DNA of 64,000 nt, taken from positions 62,001 through 126,000 of the forward strand of contig CAZCOS010000001.1 in assembly GCA_964500605.1 (NCBI GenBank). Direction: 5' to 3'. Position 1 is the first letter of the stretch. Every line of letters begins with the position of its first letter. Position numbers and translations under genes: made by a program. This document shows, piece by piece, positions 26,569-34,495 of the stretch. A model generated the notes under the pieces. That model did no database searches, was not told the DNA's origin, and worked only from the letters and a program-made list of their open reading frames with translations. The stretch is from Sterolibacterium sp964500605 (GTDB lineage: Bacteria; Pseudomonadota; Gammaproteobacteria; Burkholderiales; Rhodocyclaceae).

Positions 26569-27079
26569 GATCATCAAGAATCTGCAGATTATCGAAGATA
26601 GCTGGCAAATCCTGCGTCTGGCCGAAGGTGACGCGCCGGAAACCGTCACCCTGCCTGCCGGCCCGGTGCTTGTTCCACTGGCCGTCTGGAAAACACGTCG
26701 CGCCGAGCTCGATGCCCGTCGTCAGCAGGGCGAGCCGCTCGGCGTGTGGCTCGGCCCCTTTGACGAACCGGCTGATCTTGCTGCAGACATCAATCTCTTT
26801 CAGGTCATCGGCGTCGACTTCCCAAAATTCGTCGACGGACGCGGCTATTCCACGGCGCGTCTCTTGCGCAGCCGCTACGGCTATACCGGCGAGCTGCGCT
26901 CCATCGGCGACGTGCAACGCGATCAACTGTTTTATCAGCGGCGTGTCGGCTTCGACGCTTACGCACTGCGCCCCGACCACGACATCGAAGCCGCGCTCAA
27001 GAGTCTGTACGATTTCGACGCAGCCTATCAGCACTCCACCGACCAGAACATCGCCTTGCGCCGCCGCCTCATTGCCTGA
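26561..27079 (+). CDS. DUF934 protein, assimilatory sulfite reductase accessory
   Basis: 172 residues. The DUF934 pattern INLFQVIGVDFPKFVDGRGY followed by ARLLRSRYGYTGELRSIGDV is clear. The family is nearly always coded with CysI-type reductases and may act as an electron-transfer or assembly partner; its biochemistry is unsettled. It overlaps cysI by 8 nt and precedes cysH by 12 nt. Confidence 0.88.
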   Translation: MAKIIKNLQIIEDSWQILRLAEGDAPETVTLPAGPVLVPLAVWKTRRAELDARRQQGEPLGVWLGPFDEPADLAADINLFQVIGVDFPKFVDGRGYSTARLLRSRYGYTGELRSIGDVQRDQLFYQRRVGFDAYALRPDHDIEAALKSLYDFDAAYQHSTDQNIALRRRLIA

Positions 27080-27091
27080 ACCATCCTTTCC

Positions 27092-27832
27092 ATGAGCCAG
27101 AACACCCGCCCCAATCTCGATGACGCCACCCTGATGGCCGCCGTAGCCAACAAGGTCAGCCAGGTCAAAGCCCTGCTGCACGACATCGCCCGCGACTTCA
27201 GCCCCGCCGTCTTTGCCAACAGCCTCGGTGCGGAAGATATGGTACTGACCGACCTCATCCAGACTGAAAATCTCAACATCGAAATTTTCTCGCTTGACAC
27301 GGGCCGCCTGCACCCCGAAACCTACACCCTCATGGCCGAAGTCCAGAAACACTATGGGCTGAAACTCAAGCTCTACTACCCGCGCCACGAATCTCTCGAA
27401 GCCTGGACACGCGAACACGGGATCAACGCATTTTACGAATCCGTTGAATTGCGAAAGGCTTGTTGCCACCTTCGCAAGGTCGAACCGCTACAGCGCGCCC
27501 TTTCCGGGAAAAAGGCCTGGATCACCGGACAACGTGCCCAGCAAGCCGCCACACGCGACGGACTGCCACTTCGCCAGTTCGATACCGCCAACAGATTGGA
27601 AAAATTCAACCCGCTGGCCGACTGGACGGAAAAAGAAGTGTGGGCCTATCTGCGTAGCCGCAACCTCCCCTACAATGCCTTGCACGACCAGCACTTCCCC
27701 AGCATCGGCTGCGCACCCTGCACCCGAGCCATCAGCATCGGCGAAGACATCCGCGCGGGCCGTTGGTGGTGGGAAAACCCGGAAACGAAGGAATGCGGGC
27801 TGCACGCCAAAACATCGACGCTCAGTAGCTAA
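27092..27832 (+). CDS. cysH: Adenylyl-sulfate (APS/PAPS) reductase CysH, iron-sulfur type
   Basis: 246 residues. PP-loop fold with FANSLGAEDMVLTDL and SLDTGRLHPETY. The two cysteine pairs CCHLRKVEPL and SIGCAPCTRA ligate a [4Fe-4S] cluster, as in assimilatory APS reductases and unlike E. coli PAPS reductase, so APS is the likely substrate. The catalytic Cys is in KECGLHAK near the end. Its 3' end overlaps flgA by 11 bp on the other strand. Confidence 0.93.
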   Translation: MSQNTRPNLDDATLMAAVANKVSQVKALLHDIARDFSPAVFANSLGAEDMVLTDLIQTENLNIEIFSLDTGRLHPETYTLMAEVQKHYGLKLKLYYPRHESLEAWTREHGINAFYESVELRKACCHLRKVEPLQRALSGKKAWITGQRAQQAATRDGLPLRQFDTANRLEKFNPLADWTEKEVWAYLRSRNLPYNALHDQHFPSIGCAPCTRAISIGEDIRAGRWWWENPETKECGLHAKTSTLSS

Positions 27833-28511
27833 CCTCGACGACACCACCTGCCCGCGCCAACCCACTGACAACATGGCCATTGGGCATCCGCACCTGCGCG
27901 ACTTGCCCTTCCGCTGCATTGTTCAGTGCCCGGCCATCTCCGGCCGTCACCTGAAATCCCGGGCCATTTGATACCACCTTGACGGTCTGCCCCTGCTGCA
28001 CCACCGGTGGCTGACGCAACATATCCCCCCGCAAAGGCCGCCCGGCGGGCAAAGACTGGCTAACCACCCGGCCAAGTGCCTGACTCAAATCAGTCAGGAT
28101 GCCATCTGGCAAGGCAGTCAATTCCCCTTGCACCACCGTCAGATCAGCCGACTCCACGCGTTGTCCCTGAGAAAGCGAACGGGCCGTAACCAGATAAGGG
28201 CCCTGCACCGTGACCTGCACCGGCACATAAATTTTCCAGCCCCCCTCCTCCTGACAACGCACCAACACGCTGCTGCGCCCCCATAGCCGCGCCCCAGGCG
28301 TCAGCTCGACTGCCAACGTTGCGCAAGGAGCCAGCCTGTTGCGCGCATCCAGCGGCGTCACCTTGAAGCCCGGCCGCCCCGGCAAGCCCTGGGTCTGGAT
28401 TTTCAGAAAATCAGTCACCGCCCGCTCCACCAGCAATGAATCCTGGTAAGCCAGAACGAACGGCCCTGAAAACAGCAGCCACAGAAAAAGAAGGGGTCGA
28501 ATCAGTCGCAT
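27822..28511 (-). CDS. flgA: Flagellar basal body P-ring formation protein FlgA
   Basis: 229 residues from ATG 28511. There is a signal peptide (about 1-22), the LAPCATLAVE motif with its partner Cys in VLVRCQEE, a SAF domain (about 100-165; YLVTARSLSQGQRVESADL) and the C-terminal QGQTVKVVSNGPGF...RMPNG of FlgA. It is a periplasmic chaperone for FlgI in P-ring assembly. No other flagellar gene is in the window. It is divergent from the pilus operon. Confidence 0.88.
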   Translation of the reverse strand: MRLIRPLLFLWLLFSGPFVLAYQDSLLVERAVTDFLKIQTQGLPGRPGFKVTPLDARNRLAPCATLAVELTPGARLWGRSSVLVRCQEEGGWKIYVPVQVTVQGPYLVTARSLSQGQRVESADLTVVQGELTALPDGILTDLSQALGRVVSQSLPAGRPLRGDMLRQPPVVQQGQTVKVVSNGPGFQVTAGDGRALNNAAEGQVAQVRMPNGHVVSGLARAGGVVEVSY

Positions 28512-28703
28512 CCCGGAATTGGAGCATGCCGTCCTGATGCTGGCAAGCCGTAGCTGATGCCCATAGCCTGACACCACACCAAAAAACCCTTTTACATCAT
28601 GGTAATACATCCAGTAGTACAGCATTCTTAACCTGAAAAATTAGAAGCCACTAATATGTTGATATTTAAAGATATTTACGAAGAAAATACCTTCAAGTTT
28701 TTC

Positions 28704-28733
28704 TTGACATTAAAAAACAATACAGTCTTTATT
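28704..28733 (+). promoter_or_regulatory. Candidate sigma-70 promoter of the pilus operon
   Basis: A consensus -35 TTGACA (28704-28709) is followed after 18 bases by TTTATT (28728-28733, 4 of 6 matches to TATAAT). It lies in the most AT-rich part of the 302-bp flgA-pilin gap, 80 bases before the first prepilin. No -24/-12 sigma-54 element was seen. The gap contains no other gene that I can support. Confidence 0.45.
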
Positions 28734-28813
28734 GCTCCTCGCAAATACATGTTTCAGATTCCCTCTCATCGATTTCGCATTCCCTCACAACCCTCCCTTA
28801 AAGGACCCCCCTC

Positions 28814-29581
28814 ATGAACCGCACTTTCTCTCAACGCGGCTTCACCCTGGTCGAACTGGCCATTGTGCTGGCCGTCATCGGCCTCATCCTCGGTGCCGTC
28901 ATGATCGGCAAGGATGTTCAGCGCAACGCCGAATACGCCAAGATCAAGCAGAAATTCATCGACCAGTGGGTCGTCGCCTACAACGCCGCCTATCAGCGTG
29001 CCGGCGTGCCTATCGGCGATAACCAGACCAAGCCGCAACTGATGGTCAATGGTGCCAATTACGGTGGCACCTCCGGCGGCGACATGAGTGCTGCCACAGA
29101 ACCCGGTGCCATCTGCTCGGGAACGCCGGCAACAACGACGGGAGTTACAACCACCAATATCAGATCCGACATTCGCGACCTCATGCTGCGCCTGGGCGTG
29201 CGTATGCCGCCCGGCCGTGCCGAAGGCAGCGAAGACCGCTACGTCTATCTCGACACCAACGGCAACCCACAAGAAATCCAAGTCTGCTTCCAATGGAACA
29301 AACCGGGCACCGCCTCCGGCTCTGGCAACGTCATGGTCATCACCGGCCTGACCCCTGACCTCGCCCGATCGCTCGACCAGATGATCGACGGCAAACCGGA
29401 TGCCCAGGAAGGCCAGTTCCGCATGGCCGAGATTGCCAACGGCACACCCAATGGCCCGGGTGTGGAGTGGGTGGGTAACAACCAAGAAAAATATGGAACA
29501 GCAGGGAGTGCCACCGGCGGCACCAACCTCGATGAACAGCAGATTCTGGTTCTGACCGCCCACTACAAGATGAACCAGTAA
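28814..29581 (+). CDS. Type IV prepilin-like protein A (probable major filament subunit)
   Basis: 255 residues. A 9-residue basic leader ends in Gly and cleavage gives mature FTLVE with Glu at +5, the class III signal recognised by PilD-type peptidases. The following hydrophobic helix runs to about residue 33 (VIGLILGAVMIGKDVQRNAE). The mature domain has two cysteines (101, 158) likely to form a disulfide. It shares a long C-terminal block (PGRAEGSEDR, GLTPDLAR, IDGKPDA) with the next gene and with the last gene of the operon. An AAAGGA site lies 9 bases before the ATG. Confidence 0.85.
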   Translation: MNRTFSQRGFTLVELAIVLAVIGLILGAVMIGKDVQRNAEYAKIKQKFIDQWVVAYNAAYQRAGVPIGDNQTKPQLMVNGANYGGTSGGDMSAATEPGAICSGTPATTTGVTTTNIRSDIRDLMLRLGVRMPPGRAEGSEDRYVYLDTNGNPQEIQVCFQWNKPGTASGSGNVMVITGLTPDLARSLDQMIDGKPDAQEGQFRMAEIANGTPNGPGVEWVGNNQEKYGTAGSATGGTNLDEQQILVLTAHYKMNQ

Positions 29582-29604
29582 CAAAACCTCACCACGGAGA
29601 ATTC

Positions 29605-30471
29605 ATGATGAACAAACAACCACGCCTCACGCCGCGCAGCCGGGGGTTTACCCTGATCGAAATGGCCATCGTGCTGGCCATCATCGGCCTCATCCTCGGT
29701 GCCATCATGATCGGCAAGGATGTCCAGCGCAATGCCGAATATTCCAAAGTGGCCAACAAGTTTGCCTACCAGTGGAAAATGGCTTACGACCAGTATTACC
29801 AGCGCACTGGTGTGGTCATCGGTGATTGCCAGCAAGCTCCGACCTATATGGTCAATGGCTCTGAAACCACCTTTGGCGGTTCCGCTTCCTGTACCCGCGC
29901 CGGTGGCGGCGGTGCCGGCCTGCCGGAAAACTTCACTAATACCGGCCGTCGCATCGCTCACGGCCAGGGCTATGCTGCCAATGCCGTTGGTACGGGCGAC
30001 CCCAACTTGGCAGTTCAGGATTTGCGTGATCTCATGATGCGTGCCGGTATCCGTCTGGCGCCGGGCCGTGGGGAAGGTCACGAGGATCGCTACCTCTACA
30101 CCGACAGCAACGGTAATGGTGTAGAACTGCAAGTGGCCTTTCAGTGGAACCCGCCGGGTACCATCAGTGGTGCTGGCAATGTCATGGTCTTGCGCGGCCT
30201 GACACCGGATCTGGCGCGCTACATGGATCAACTGATCGACGGCAAGCCGGATTCACGCGAAGGCCGCTTCCGTATCCAGAACAGTGCCTTGAACACCTCC
30301 GGCCACACCGCCAATGCCCCGGGCACGCAGTGGGAAGCCAACAACACCCAGGCCCTCAGCGAACTGGGCTCAACCGGGCCGGGCAACACCAATGCCGCCA
30401 CGACGGATGGGCGCAAGCTCGATGAAGATCGCGTCGTTCTGGTTACGGCACACTGGGCCATGGATCAATGA
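29605..30471 (+). CDS. Type IV prepilin-like protein B (paralogue of A)
   Basis: 288 residues. The leader is 14 residues, then FTLIE. The N-terminal helix and the GKDVQRNAEYSKV segment are almost identical to prepilin A, indicating tandem duplication. It differs by an extra Gly/Ala-rich insertion (about 85-125) and a longer Ser/Thr/Asn-rich C-terminal loop. It ends AMDQ where its paralogues end KMNQ. The gap to A is 23 bases with a GGAGA site; it overlaps the next gene by 4 nt. Confidence 0.85.
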   Translation: MMNKQPRLTPRSRGFTLIEMAIVLAIIGLILGAIMIGKDVQRNAEYSKVANKFAYQWKMAYDQYYQRTGVVIGDCQQAPTYMVNGSETTFGGSASCTRAGGGGAGLPENFTNTGRRIAHGQGYAANAVGTGDPNLAVQDLRDLMMRAGIRLAPGRGEGHEDRYLYTDSNGNGVELQVAFQWNPPGTISGAGNVMVLRGLTPDLARYMDQLIDGKPDSREGRFRIQNSALNTSGHTANAPGTQWEANNTQALSELGSTGPGNTNAATTDGRKLDEDRVVLVTAHWAMDQ

Positions 30472-31037
30472 AACTTGATCGGCACATTATCCGCCTGACC
30501 TTGCTGGGGCTGGCTCTGGTGGCCCTGGCTTCCGGGGCGACCTTGGTTCGCTCCGGCATGACCCAGCTGAATGCCGCACGCAGCGAAGCAGAAACCGCCC
30601 GGCAAACGCTCGCAGATGCGGACGAACGGCTGAAACAGGCACGCATCCATGCCCGCTGGGTGGAGCTGACTGAGCAGACTGTTAAAAATAGTCAATCGCT
30701 TGGTCTGATGCCCCAGAACTGGATTGAGCGTAAGGTGAATTTGCGTACCTTCAGCACCAGCCGTCCTGACGCCGAACGGTTGCTGCGGGAAACCTCTCCG
30801 GATAACGGTCGCCTGTTCGTCGCCGAAGATTTCGAAATTTTTTCCCCGGAGGGCCAGATTGGCTTGTTCGACACGCCAGAAGGAGGAGAGCGCGCCGCCC
30901 CCCTGACGCTCACCTTGCGCGGTTCCTATTTTGCTCGCGATTCGGCACGCGCTCTTGCTCCCTCCGAGCAACCGCCCTCTGCACCAGCATCTGCCACGGC
31001 ATCGCCCCCCCCGGTCATCCCCGCCAAGAAATCATGA
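30468..31037 (+). CDS. Inner-membrane pilus assembly protein, PilO/GspM-like position
   Basis: 189 residues: a single N-terminal membrane helix (about 8-28), then a heptad-rich helix (about 30-70, SEAETARQTLADADERLKQA) and a small folded region with a Pro/Ala-rich tail. This architecture is like PilO/MshJ alignment-complex proteins, but sequence similarity is weak and the assignment rests mainly on layout and position. Confidence 0.6.
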   Translation: MKLDRHIIRLTLLGLALVALASGATLVRSGMTQLNAARSEAETARQTLADADERLKQARIHARWVELTEQTVKNSQSLGLMPQNWIERKVNLRTFSTSRPDAERLLRETSPDNGRLFVAEDFEIFSPEGQIGLFDTPEGGERAAPLTLTLRGSYFARDSARALAPSEQPPSAPASATASPPPVIPAKKS

Positions 31038-32326
31038 AAAACGCAGCTATCCTGCTCCATTTCGGCGAACGCTGGCAACGCATCGAGAGCGATCGCCTGC
31101 ATCTTCTCGACGCTGCGCCCACTCTCGACGAAAACACCTGGATCGTCGACGATTTTGCTGCCGCCCCCAGCGGAACCTTACGCATCCAGGGCAAGGCAGT
31201 GCATGCTGCGGCCGTCATCGAACGCCGGATGCGTGCCGAAGGCCTGGTCGACGGTGAAAGCCACGTACTCATCCACCGCCAGCATCCCTCTGGTGACGGT
31301 CTGCAGGCACTCTACACCGCCATCCCCCTGACCACCTGGCAGCAGACCAACCGTTGGGCCAACGATCAGAAAACACACGGACTCATCCTGCCCCTGCTCG
31401 CTCTGGCAACGGCAGGCTTAGAAAACGGCGAAGCCCGCCTGCTGCAACAGGGGCATCAGATCCTCTATCTTTCACGCACCAACTACGGTTATACCTACAT
31501 TCAGGTCACGGCCTACAGCGACAGCGTGGATGATCTTTTGATTGCACTCCGTTCGCTAACCCAGCAGATTCGCGACCAGAACCGCCCGGGAGATACACTG
31601 CCCCGCACATCTTGGTGCCCCATTCTGACGCACCCGGAGACAGGGAGCGAGCTACAGCAAACCTTCGCTCAGACCTTGGGAATCCCGGTCGAATCCTGCC
31701 CTCAGGTCGTGCTGAAGTCCCACGAAGGTGCACCGCTCATCAGTGCCCTACCCTGGCTGCTTGCCCAATGTGACGTCCGTGACAGCATCAATGGCAGTAT
31801 TGAAAAACTTGCCGCGGGTGCAGAACAAGCCTTGCCGGTTTCCATCCTTGCCGTCGCCATCCTGGCCGCTGGCCTGTATGGACTGGGTGCCTACCTGCAC
31901 TGGTCTGCCAGCCTTGAATACGAACATGCCCAAACCTTGAAGCAGCAGGCCAGCCAACGCACACAACCCATACAGACCATGCTTGCCCGCAGCGCGCCAC
32001 CGGATTACGCCTCAACGGCCACCTTCCTCAACACATTGGCAGCCCAGAAAACTGCATACAACCCCTACATTGCCCTCGGCGTTCTGCGCCAGGCCGCCGG
32101 TAGTGAGATCCACATCCAGCGCCTGCGCCTAGAAACCAGCAAGGAAAAAAATGTCAGCCTGGTCGTTGATGGCAGCCTGGGTAATCTGGGAGACCCCTCA
32201 GCCCTTAACCGCTTCCTTCAGTACCTGCGAGATGCCGGTTATCAGGCCACACCACTGGATCCAGCTGACGGAGGCAAAAGCAGTGGGTTTACCTACCGAC
32301 TTGAAAGCACGGGGGCTTCCTCATGA
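31034..32326 (+). CDS. Bitopic pilus assembly protein, MshI/GspL-like layout
   Basis: 430 residues. A large cytoplasmic domain (1-262), one membrane helix (about 267-289) and a periplasmic domain with a short coiled coil (about 295-330). This is the layout of GspL, or of a PilM-PilN fusion, which docks the assembly ATPase. I see no actin-fold nucleotide motif, so the cytoplasmic half is either very divergent or unrelated. Overlaps both neighbours by 4 nt. Confidence 0.6.
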   Translation: MKNAAILLHFGERWQRIESDRLHLLDAAPTLDENTWIVDDFAAAPSGTLRIQGKAVHAAAVIERRMRAEGLVDGESHVLIHRQHPSGDGLQALYTAIPLTTWQQTNRWANDQKTHGLILPLLALATAGLENGEARLLQQGHQILYLSRTNYGYTYIQVTAYSDSVDDLLIALRSLTQQIRDQNRPGDTLPRTSWCPILTHPETGSELQQTFAQTLGIPVESCPQVVLKSHEGAPLISALPWLLAQCDVRDSINGSIEKLAAGAEQALPVSILAVAILAAGLYGLGAYLHWSASLEYEHAQTLKQQASQRTQPIQTMLARSAPPDYASTATFLNTLAAQKTAYNPYIALGVLRQAAGSEIHIQRLRLETSKEKNVSLVVDGSLGNLGDPSALNRFLQYLRDAGYQATPLDPADGGKSSGFTYRLESTGASS

Positions 32327-32958
32327 AATACGCTGCCCTGTTCCTCAATGTCCTCGGCCTTGTGGTTCTGGGCTGGATGTTCTCCATCCTGACCCAGAAA
32401 CAGATTGGTTCAAGGCTTCCTCCCCGTCTTGAGGATGTCCCCACAAAACAAATCACCACCACACAAAATGATGTCGAAACGGCGCAGCGGCTACTGACCG
32501 TGGCAGATCACCTCAGCCACGAAATGCGCCCCCCCACTCTGGTCAGCCTGGGGCCGGTCATCGCCCAGCCCGTGATCGCATTGAAAAATGGCGATGATTA
32601 CACGCCGCCGCAACGCACGCTCTCCTTGCTACTGGAAGGAAAAGACGGGCTACGCGCAATGATTGACGGGCAACTGGTACGCGAAGGCGATACGCTGCCG
32701 CACAGTGGCCGGGTGACTCGCATCGAGCCGGAACGCGTCATCATCACCGAAGCGCGTGGCAAACAGATTCTGACCGTTCCTGTTGCGCAAATCCGCATTG
32801 GCAGCCTTCATACAGGACGCACACCTCCAGCCACTGCCATGAATGCCCAAAGTTCTGCATCAAGTTCTGCATCAACCACACCCTCCGGCCCTCTCGCCAG
32901 CGCGCTGCCAGCACCCTCTCCCTCCCCCTCTCCTGCGGTATCTGGACGCCATCCCTGA
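32323..32958 (+). CDS. Pilus assembly protein, GspC/PilP/MshK-like
   Basis: 211 residues: an N-terminal membrane helix (about 4-22), a linker, then a small beta domain (about 105-165) with LSLLLEGKDGLRAMIDGQLVREGD-like content and VTRIEPERVIITEARGK, as in the HR domain of GspC/PilP that contacts the secretin. The tail is Pro/Ser-rich. The family call is by pattern and position. Confidence 0.6.
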   Translation: MKYAALFLNVLGLVVLGWMFSILTQKQIGSRLPPRLEDVPTKQITTTQNDVETAQRLLTVADHLSHEMRPPTLVSLGPVIAQPVIALKNGDDYTPPQRTLSLLLEGKDGLRAMIDGQLVREGDTLPHSGRVTRIEPERVIITEARGKQILTVPVAQIRIGSLHTGRTPPATAMNAQSSASSSASTTPSGPLASALPAPSPSPSPAVSGRHP

Positions 32959-32971
32959 AGGAATCACGATC

Positions 32972-33700
32972 ATGAAAAATCGCTCACTCCTCATTGGTAT
33001 TTTTTTGGGATTAGCCCTGCTCGCTGCCGTTGTCTTCATGACGGTCAGTGACTGGCGCAACAGCAGCTCCCACGGTGCCGCCCACCCTTTTTCGTCCTCT
33101 TCTTCCTCTTCGTCCTTTTCCTCTTCGCCTTCTTCAGCGCAGATGACTTCGCCGTCGGGGCTCTCTCCGGCCGCCTCGCACTCTCCGTCGGCCGTTCCCG
33201 GTGCACCTTCTGTGTTTCCACCAACATCCCCAGCAGCAGGCTCAATGGCACCACCAATGACAACGGGTTCGCTATCCTCCCCCTTCTCGGCTACAGGTGC
33301 GGGGGCTGTTGCGACTTCACCAGCACTCCCGGCAGCTCCCGGCAGCAACTCGCCAACACCTCTGGGACAAAAGCCCGGCATTGCAGAAATACAGCAACGG
33401 CTGGCAGCCCTCTCTGCCCAAGGAGCCAACACAGACCCTCTGGAAGTCGACAAGGTGCTCGCCGACCTGCAACGTGTCCAGGGTGGCAATGACCTCAACG
33501 GCCTCGACCTGTCGGCCATGCGTGAAAACCTGCAACGGGCAGCCGAAATGCAGCGTCTGGCTAGGGAAATGGAAAAGATCGCCCAGAACCCCACCAAGGA
33601 AGATATGCCGCGCCTGCAAGCCTTGATGGCACAAATCCAGAAACAACAGTCTGGTCTGCGCACCGACCTCACCTTGAAGCAAGCTCCCCAGAAAAAATGA
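32972..33700 (+). CDS. Unrecognised membrane-anchored protein with Ser-rich linker
   Basis: 242 residues from ATG 32972 (AAGGA 8 bases before). There is an N-terminal membrane helix (about 6-26), then a roughly 120-residue low-complexity linker rich in Ser, Pro and Ala, including a run of eight serines. A helical C-terminal part follows (about 145-235; EIQQRLAALSAQGAN, MQRLAREMEKIAQNP). It probably spans the periplasm to the secretin or peptidoglycan. I do not recognise a family. Confidence 0.65.
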   Translation: MKNRSLLIGIFLGLALLAAVVFMTVSDWRNSSSHGAAHPFSSSSSSSSFSSSPSSAQMTSPSGLSPAASHSPSAVPGAPSVFPPTSPAAGSMAPPMTTGSLSSPFSATGAGAVATSPALPAAPGSNSPTPLGQKPGIAEIQQRLAALSAQGANTDPLEVDKVLADLQRVQGGNDLNGLDLSAMRENLQRAAEMQRLAREMEKIAQNPTKEDMPRLQALMAQIQKQQSGLRTDLTLKQAPQKK

Positions 33701-34473
33701 GCGAACCCCTGTTTCTATCTCATTTTTTGCACTCGCCGCAGCAGCGCGGCTTCACGCTGGCGGAACTGGCCATCGTGCTGTCCGCGCTCGGCCTCATCAC
33801 CTGGGCAGTATCCGGTGCTTATGGCAACGTCGGCAACTCGCGTGAGCGCGACATGGCCAATGCACAGGGCCAGCAATTGCTGAATGCGTTGAAATCCTTT
33901 GCACTGACCCATGCCCGCCTGCCGTGCCCGGATACCGATGGCGATGGCTGGGAAGGGAATGCCAGCGGCTGCCCAGCCGGTGCTCAAAGTGGCGACCTTC
34001 CCTATCGCACACTTGGCTTCGATCTGCCTGCCCCTGCCCTGCACGCTGCCTATGCCGTGTATCGTGATAGTGCGCTGGCACCAGACGCAGACCTTGTCGT
34101 ACGAGCCGAACGTTCCAACCCGCAGGATGCTCCAGGCAACCCGGGATACCAGGACGTGCGTGACCTGATCCTGGCCCTCAACCAGGCAGGACGGCAGCCC
34201 GTCTCCACCGCTCACCCTTACCTGACGGGTAACAACGGAACACAAGGTGCTGTCGACTGCAACGGCAACGTCCGTAGCAATCCCGCCGTTGTACTGGCGT
34301 TCCCACTGACCGATCGAGACGCCAGCAGCAGCCGCTTCGATGGCATCCATGCAGTCCATCCCAACCTCTGTTTCCAGGCTCCAGGCACACCTGTCACTGC
34401 AACGAACGATGACGTCACCGTCACTCTCAGTACCGCTTCGCTGGCCGGTTGGCTCTCGGCACGCGCCCCCTGA
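33697..34473 (+). CDS. Prepilin-like protein D with PCPD loop
   Basis: 258 residues. An 18-residue leader, then mature FTLAE with Glu at +5 and a hydrophobic helix to about residue 43. At 75-92 it has LPCPDTDGDGWEGNASGC followed by LPYRTLGFDL, the motif shared with the three long prepilins downstream. It is probably a minor pilin. It overlaps the previous gene by 4 nt and ends 22 bases before the secretin. Confidence 0.8.
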   Translation: MSEPLFLSHFLHSPQQRGFTLAELAIVLSALGLITWAVSGAYGNVGNSRERDMANAQGQQLLNALKSFALTHARLPCPDTDGDGWEGNASGCPAGAQSGDLPYRTLGFDLPAPALHAAYAVYRDSALAPDADLVVRAERSNPQDAPGNPGYQDVRDLILALNQAGRQPVSTAHPYLTGNNGTQGAVDCNGNVRSNPAVVLAFPLTDRDASSSRFDGIHAVHPNLCFQAPGTPVTATNDDVTVTLSTASLAGWLSARAP

Positions 34474-34495
34474 TCCCACAAGAAAAACGACAACC

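Noticed and set aside
28704..28813. Sigma-54 promoter for the pilin genes
   Set aside because: Many pilin genes are RpoN-dependent, so I looked for GG-N10-GC with TGGCAC/TTGCA; none is present, while a consensus -35 TTGACA is.
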